The notes beneath the pieces were generated by a model. That model saw only the letters and a list, made by a program, of their open reading frames with translations, searched no databases and had not been told where the DNA came from. 64,000 bases of DNA, from positions 1,116,001 to 1,180,000 of the forward strand of contig NZ_CP037993.1 in assembly GCF_004367745.1 (NCBI RefSeq). Reading direction: 5' to 3'. This stretch comes from Herbaspirillum huttiense. Lineage in GTDB: Bacteria; Pseudomonadota; Gammaproteobacteria; Burkholderiales; Burkholderiaceae_D. Positions 63,659 to 64,000 of this stretch are shown here, piece after piece. Within the stretch, counting starts at the first letter, position 1, and each line of letters starts with the position of its first letter. The translations under genes were made by a program, and so were the position numbers.

Positions 63659-64000
63659 TCAGGCGGGCATCTCCAGGAGATCCAGCAGGGCACGCAGCAC
63701 GCCGGACGGGTTGTCGCGCCGCCAGGCCAGGCCGGTCTGGATTTCCGGTGCCGCATCCGAGAGCCGGCGATAGTCCACGCCCGGGCGTTTCAAATTCGAG
63801 ACGGATTGTGGCACAAGCGCCATTCCCATGCCAGCCGAGACCAGGCCGACGATGGTCTGCATCTGGATCGCCTCCTGGCCGATATGGGGCGTCACGCCCG
63901 CATCGCGAAAGCAGGACAGGATGGTGTCATGGAAGGCCGGTGCAATGCGGCGCGGGAAAATGATCAGCGGCAGCTCGCGCAGGCTCTTGAGCGACACCGG
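63659..64000 (-). CDS. LysR-family regulator, C-terminal part
   Basis: The last ~112 residues of a LysR effector domain, running off the right edge; the DNA-binding domain lies outside the window. [28 protein letters not shown] is the typical C-terminal part of the sensor domain of the BenM/CatM group. It is upstream of lgt on the same strand. Ligand and targets cannot be judged. Confidence 0.75.
   Translation of the reverse strand, partial: PVSLKSLRELPLIIFPRRIAPAFHDTILSCFRDAGVTPHIGQEAIQMQTIVGLVSAGMGMALVPQSVSNLKRPGVDYRRLSDAAPEIQTGLAWRRDNPSGVLRALLDLLEMPA

Noticed and set aside
1..64000. CRISPR arrays, rRNA or tRNA genes
   Set aside because: No regularly spaced repeats, rRNA segments or tRNA cloverleafs were recognised on reading; a dedicated scan was not possible.

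Overview
The window looks like a chromosomal segment of a high-GC betaproteobacterium, most likely Oxalobacteraceae and close to Herbaspirillum. This is an inference from base composition, protein resemblance and gene content (Entner-Doudoroff sugar metabolism, many sugar, polyol and amine catabolic operons, LysR/LacI/MocR/SorC/RpiR regulators); no database was searched. I see no rRNA, tRNA, CRISPR array, complete insertion sequence or prophage.

Layout. 1-2.8 kb: end of a ribitol-type pentitol operon (ribitol dehydrogenase, pentulose kinase, xylulose-reductase-like SDR). 2.9-13.6 kb: mixed single genes (OsmB lipoprotein, exported MetX-like hydrolase with a barrel-like outer membrane protein, diguanylate cyclase, AraC regulator divergent from a NepI-like exporter, GST, a PPOX-ferredoxin reductase-ferredoxin fusion, LysR, a glutamine amidotransferase). 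13.7-15.5 kb: a hipBA toxin-antitoxin pair with three operator-like repeats about 50 bp apart. 15.6-24.9 kb: a GABA/putrescine operon (gabT, a four-gene PotFGHI-like ABC transporter, gabD) divergent from a MocR-type GabR regulator. 26.05-27.3 kb: an AT-rich island with an unusual reverse-transcriptase-like gene lacking a recognisable YxDD core, next to two strong hairpins and a TATAAT promoter. 28.7-31 kb: remnant of a Bap-like adhesin, frameshifted and fused in frame to an XRE helix-turn-helix. 31.3-33.1 kb: gamma-glutamyltransferase. 33.3-41.4 kb: GntR-like repressor, LysR, VOC protein and the gluconate/idonate operon gntT-gntK-idnO-idnD. 41.5-44.9 kb: tandemly duplicated chemoreceptors. 44.9-53.9 kb: a probable tetritol (erythritol/threitol) catabolic cluster whose dhaK is frameshifted. 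54.0-61.9 kb: central sugar metabolism, pgi-zwf-hexR-tal divergent from edd-eda. 62-64 kb: DUF218 protein, lgt and a partial LysR gene.

How it works together. Gluconate and idonate enter through GntT/IdnD/IdnO, GntK makes 6-phosphogluconate, and Edd/Eda split it. The same 14-bp GntR-type box lies before gntT and before edd, where it follows a HexR-type box by one base; a second HexR-like box precedes pgi. The tetritol genes should yield erythrose 4-phosphate, which the adjacent transaldolase can use. The 44.9-62 kb stretch therefore reads as a carbohydrate block converging on the pentose-phosphate and Entner-Doudoroff pathways.
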